From a virus, in IMG/VR virus record IMGVR_UViG_3300042453_003688, positions 1 through 60,133 of that record: 60,133 bases of DNA; one strand, 5' to 3'. The position numbers and the translations under genes are program-made. This document shows positions 57,997 to 60,133 of this stretch, piece by piece (position 1 is the stretch's first letter; every line of letters starts with the position of its first letter). Below the pieces are notes generated by a model that saw only the letters and a list, made by a program, of their open reading frames with translations, searched no databases and had not been told where the DNA came from.

Positions 57997-58147
57997 CTTC
58001 TCCTGCCTCCTCTGTTAGTACACGTTCGACTACTTGTTGGAATTCCAGGAACTTCTTCTCTTCGGGTGAGCAGCCCGGCCTGGAAGCCGGGTCTGCCAGT
58101 GTGTCATCCAGAGACCACTCTTTCTTATTCTCACGCCACCTTTGCAT
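57881..58147 (-). CDS. Small Cys-containing protein
   Basis: 88 residues from ATG 58147 with GAGGAGG nine bases ahead; the frame is open to 58237 inside the neighbouring gene. WSLDDTLADPASRPG and CSPEEKKFLEFQQVVERVL, later CPEC. Its end is read in another frame by the membrane-protein gene. Confidence 0.55.
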   Translation of the reverse strand: MQRWRENKKEWSLDDTLADPASRPGCSPEEKKFLEFQQVVERVLTEEAGEDGQACDWPSIRASCPECSTHNSNPWNHYVYHRRSNRNS

Positions 58148-58913
58148 CGATTGCGGCCTCCTCGATTGTTGAGAGTAGGTTGACATTGCGCATTTCATTG
58201 CCGAACACTGAGCGACTGCTGCGACGGAGTGCCTCATTTATTGCATTATACAGTGCCCAAAGATTCGGTTCATTGTCGCGTCCCAAGCTACCACTGCGGA
58301 TGTGTTCCAGTTGACTGAGTTGTGCCTTACCAAGTCCCAGCTGCGCAACAATGCTGGTTTCCTGTTCCTGAGTGATTGTACGGCTAGCCATTGCAGAGAA
58401 CTTGCTTTGTATCGTAAGGAGTCCGTCGAACACGGCACAAATGCGCTCATCAAGGTTTTTTGTGAAACTGTCCATTGATGGGCCTTTCAGGTGCCTACGT
58501 TTAGCAGAGGTAACAACGTCCTCATAACCGGGTACAGGCATTGTAAGGCCATTGCTGCACACCAGTCGAAAGAAACCCATATAGAAGCGCAAACTGGACT
58601 CGCCATTATAACTGTTGACAATGACCATTTCCGGATGTCCCTCGTTAGGACTGCCGCCACCGGACAGTGCAGCAAAGCGTATGCGGACACTATGCAGTGT
58701 GCCACTCCTACGGGTGCTGACAGTGGTGCGGTCGATGTGGAATCCCTTCTCGACACCGATACGCAGAACTCGCTGCAGTACGTCAGCAGTGTCCACGTGA
58801 GCGTACCTTTCTGTGGTCTGCTTCTTACTTGCGGCATTTGCCATCAGGCGGGTGTTAACCTCAGCGAACGACTCGACAAATTGACGGTTGCGGATACTGG
58901 TTACTACTTGCAT
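58131..58913 (-). CDS. DUF932 (plasmid/phage-type) protein
   Basis: 260 residues, very strong ribosome-binding site AAGGGGAG. Hallmark HPEMVIVNSYNGESSLRFYM and GFFRLVCSNGLTM (about 95-130) place it in the DUF932 family found on plasmids and phages, with unknown biochemical role, often expressed early. Preceded by an intergenic stretch with a variant of the CTCAAG motif (58980-58964). Confidence 0.85.
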   Translation of the reverse strand: MQVVTSIRNRQFVESFAEVNTRLMANAASKKQTTERYAHVDTADVLQRVLRIGVEKGFHIDRTTVSTRRSGTLHSVRIRFAALSGGGSPNEGHPEMVIVNSYNGESSLRFYMGFFRLVCSNGLTMPVPGYEDVVTSAKRRHLKGPSMDSFTKNLDERICAVFDGLLTIQSKFSAMASRTITQEQETSIVAQLGLGKAQLSQLEHIRSGSLGRDNEPNLWALYNAINEALRRSSRSVFGNEMRNVNLLSTIEEAAIDAKVA

Positions 58914-58986
58914 ATTTTTCTCTCCCCTTGTTATTTGTTACTAACTACCTTGTCGGCATTCTGCCAGAAAAACTTGAGCCCTATTT

Positions 58987-59208
58987 TTATTTTTCAATGC
59001 TTACAATCGGTTGCGTTGCTGGCATGGTTTCACTTGCAAGGACATCCCGCAGTTGAATGAACGGATAGATATCGTCCGTTACCTTCCGCATACGGGCAAG
59101 GTCCCTTCGGTCCCGCAGTACCGCAGCTGCATGCAGTACCATAACTGCTGTCCAGAATCCCGCCACCGTGCCGAGTAGCATTGCCATAACTGTCACGCCG
59201 GTTTCCAT
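58987..59208 (-). CDS. Small membrane protein
   Basis: 73 residues. N-terminal transmembrane segment (about 5-27: VTVMAMLLGTVAGFWTAVMV) followed by a basic region (LRDRRDLARMRKV) and a polar end. Function unknown. Confidence 0.65.
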   Translation of the reverse strand: METGVTVMAMLLGTVAGFWTAVMVLHAAAVLRDRRDLARMRKVTDDIYPFIQLRDVLASETMPATQPIVSIEK

Positions 59209-59210
59209 AA

Positions 59211-59393
59211 CTATCTACTTTCTACGTGGTGTACGATGCTGTCCACGTCATCGAACGGGACCCGCAGACCGCTATCGTATCCCGATTCCCCGAAGTACAG
59301 CTCGCAGTATGCCTTCTCGGTGCGGACGTTATACCAGATACTCGTAATGCGTACGCTCTCACCTCTGAAATTGCCCGTTGCTATCGTCTTCAT
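59211..59393 (-). CDS. Small early protein
   Basis: 60 residues, AAGGAG seven bases ahead of ATG. Beta-like sequence ITSIWYNVRTEKAYCELYFG and LRVPFDDVDSIVHHVES. No family recognised. A palindrome (59417-59426) lies in the 67-base gap before it. Confidence 0.7.
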   Translation of the reverse strand: MKTIATGNFRGESVRITSIWYNVRTEKAYCELYFGESGYDSGLRVPFDDVDSIVHHVESR

Positions 59394-59413
59394 ACTGTTT
59401 CTCCTTGGTTATA

Positions 59414-59439
59414 CCGGTGACGTCACATCACGCCACCGG
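59414..59439. promoter_or_regulatory. Palindromic operator-like site
   Basis: GTGACGTCAC (59417-59426) is a perfect 10-bp palindrome; flanking CCGGTG (59414) and CACCGG (59434-59439) form a wider inverted repeat. It sits in the 5' leader of the gene at 59393. Either a hairpin in the mRNA or a site for a dimeric regulator. Confidence 0.4.
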
Positions 59440-59460
59440 CGATTAGTACTTACCGCTTAC

Positions 59461-59823
59461 TTATTCGGCGATATAGAAACGACCCTCGACTATAGTGTAA
59501 GCATCCTTGCCTTCCACGTCCGATTCTGAAACCTGTCTAAACTTACCTAGTTCATAAGTACTTCCGTCATCAAACAGTAGGCTTGCATCACTGTTTGCGC
59601 CTACAACCAGTATGGACTCCTGATTATATTTGCGCGCAACTACTTGCAGGGATTCGGGACCTAACCCCGTGACCACTAGGGACCCTTCCTGGATTCCCTT
59701 GTAGTAGCCGGTAGCGTCAACCATCTCGCCACCAATTGAGCGGATGTCCACGCGCAACCTTGTATGCCTTGCCTCATTTTGTTTGGTGGTTAGTTCAGCG
59801 CGGTATGCGGACATTATAATCAT
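59461..59823 (-). CDS. DUF3293-like protein, copy B
   Basis: 120 residues from ATG 59823, overlapping the previous stop (ATGA), AAGG upstream. MIIMSAYRAELTTKQNEARH, GYYKGIQEGSLVV, KYNQESILVV and VEGRFYIAE follow the same order as the protein at 56491-56904. One of the first genes of the leftward array, so made early. Function unknown; a counter-defence role is conceivable but not shown. Confidence 0.7.
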   Translation of the reverse strand: MIIMSAYRAELTTKQNEARHTRLRVDIRSIGGEMVDATGYYKGIQEGSLVVTGLGPESLQVVARKYNQESILVVGANSDASLLFDDGSTYELGKFRQVSESDVEGKDAYTIVEGRFYIAE

Positions 59824-60077
59824 TGGACCTTGCATAACTTGTATCCCCCGTTAGTAAGCAGCGCGACCATCGCGCCGATGTCATACTTAACGGCGAAAGC
59901 AACCAGAAACTTGAGCACTATTTTTATAACCCAACGCTGTCGCGGACTTGCAGCAAAGGGCCCCATTGGCGGGTACGCGGAGAAACAATGCCAGCCCAGG
60001 AGACTGAAGAGCACCCACCCACCAACCGCACTACACAGCGTGCTAGACAGCTGGAGCGTCAAGAGCAGACGCGACAA
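59820..60077 (-). CDS. Possible membrane protein at the joint
   Basis: 85 residues if started at TTG 60077 inside the end repeat; a shorter form from ATG 59966 is 48 residues. Hydrophobic N-terminal part (AVGGWVLFSLLGWHCFSAYP) and a second hydrophobic stretch (IKIVLKFLVAFAVKYDIGAM). No ribosome-binding site at either start, but the stop overlaps the next ATG (ATGA), which speaks for translation of its end. A copy of the CTCAAGTTTCTG motif lies inside. Confidence 0.4.
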   Translation of the reverse strand: MSRLLLTLQLSSTLCSAVGGWVLFSLLGWHCFSAYPPMGPFAASPRQRWVIKIVLKFLVAFAVKYDIGAMVALLTNGGYKLCKVQ

Positions 60078-60133
60078 GTGGGTTTACAAGGCCGCGCGAG
60101 ACGAAATTTACCTCCCCACACACGGAGGATTTT
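60010..60133. repeat. Right copy of 124-bp end repeat
   Basis: Exact copy of 1-124, ending at the last base of the window. It implies that the sequence left of position 60009 joins position 125 in a circular or concatemeric form, so that transcription leaving the left end enters the minus-strand genes at the right end. Confidence 0.95.

Overview
The window looks like a complete or near-complete genome of a lytic, tailed, podovirus-type phage of a Gram-negative bacterium. Evidence: a 124-bp stretch at the left end (1-124) recurs exactly at the right end (60010-60133); there is one full set of packaging, head, short-tail and DNA-ejection genes; there are consensus sigma70-type promoters and a lipoprotein; and no integrase, repressor or phage RNA polymerase was found. 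The exact host cannot be told from the sequence.

Layout. (1) 1-741: gene-poor end with a perfect leftward sigma70 promoter (673-701), a 7-bp inverted repeat, direct repeats at the predicted start of transcription and a probable rightward promoter. (2) 742-39103, plus strand: a small winged-helix protein, a likely small terminase, tail/fibre proteins, large terminase, portal, scaffold, a free-standing HNH nuclease, a major capsid gene split by a 257-nt group I intron, tail-fibre modules and collar protein, connector-like proteins, a 1795-residue tail nozzle-like protein, and a set of internal virion (ejection) proteins including a lysozyme-fold enzyme. (3) 39015-60077, minus strand: one small block with its own promoter (39015-39909), then lysis and many small genes, and the replication and nucleotide block: XPD/DinG-like Fe-S helicase, ClpP-like protease, Slx1-like GIY-YIG nuclease, RuvC-like resolvase, HAD phosphatase, family A DNA polymerase, Cas4-like Fe-S nuclease, MazZ/DUF5664-like pyrophosphohydrolase, a secreted ClpP-like protein, a Dps-like ferritin, a hexapeptide-repeat solenoid and a DUF932 protein.

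How it works together (inference). After circularisation or in a concatemer the promoter at 673-701 would read through the end repeat into the minus-strand genes, which are packed in overlapping translationally coupled series; the rightward promoter would serve packaging and virion genes, helped by an internal promoter near 28973. Replication appears to rely on the host for RNA polymerase, primase and ligase, since none was recognised here.

Most notable: the intron in the capsid gene with an HNH gene sitting outside it, directly upstream of exon 1; a 27-bp exact match that places a perfect antisense copy of an ejection-protein mRNA segment inside the predicted early leader; the Leu at the position equivalent to E. 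coli Pol I Phe762; a Dps-like protein with correctly spaced ferroxidase residues; and two ClpP-like proteases, one with a signal peptide. About ten short genes that simple ORF length cut-offs miss were found by ribosome-binding sites and stop/start overlaps.
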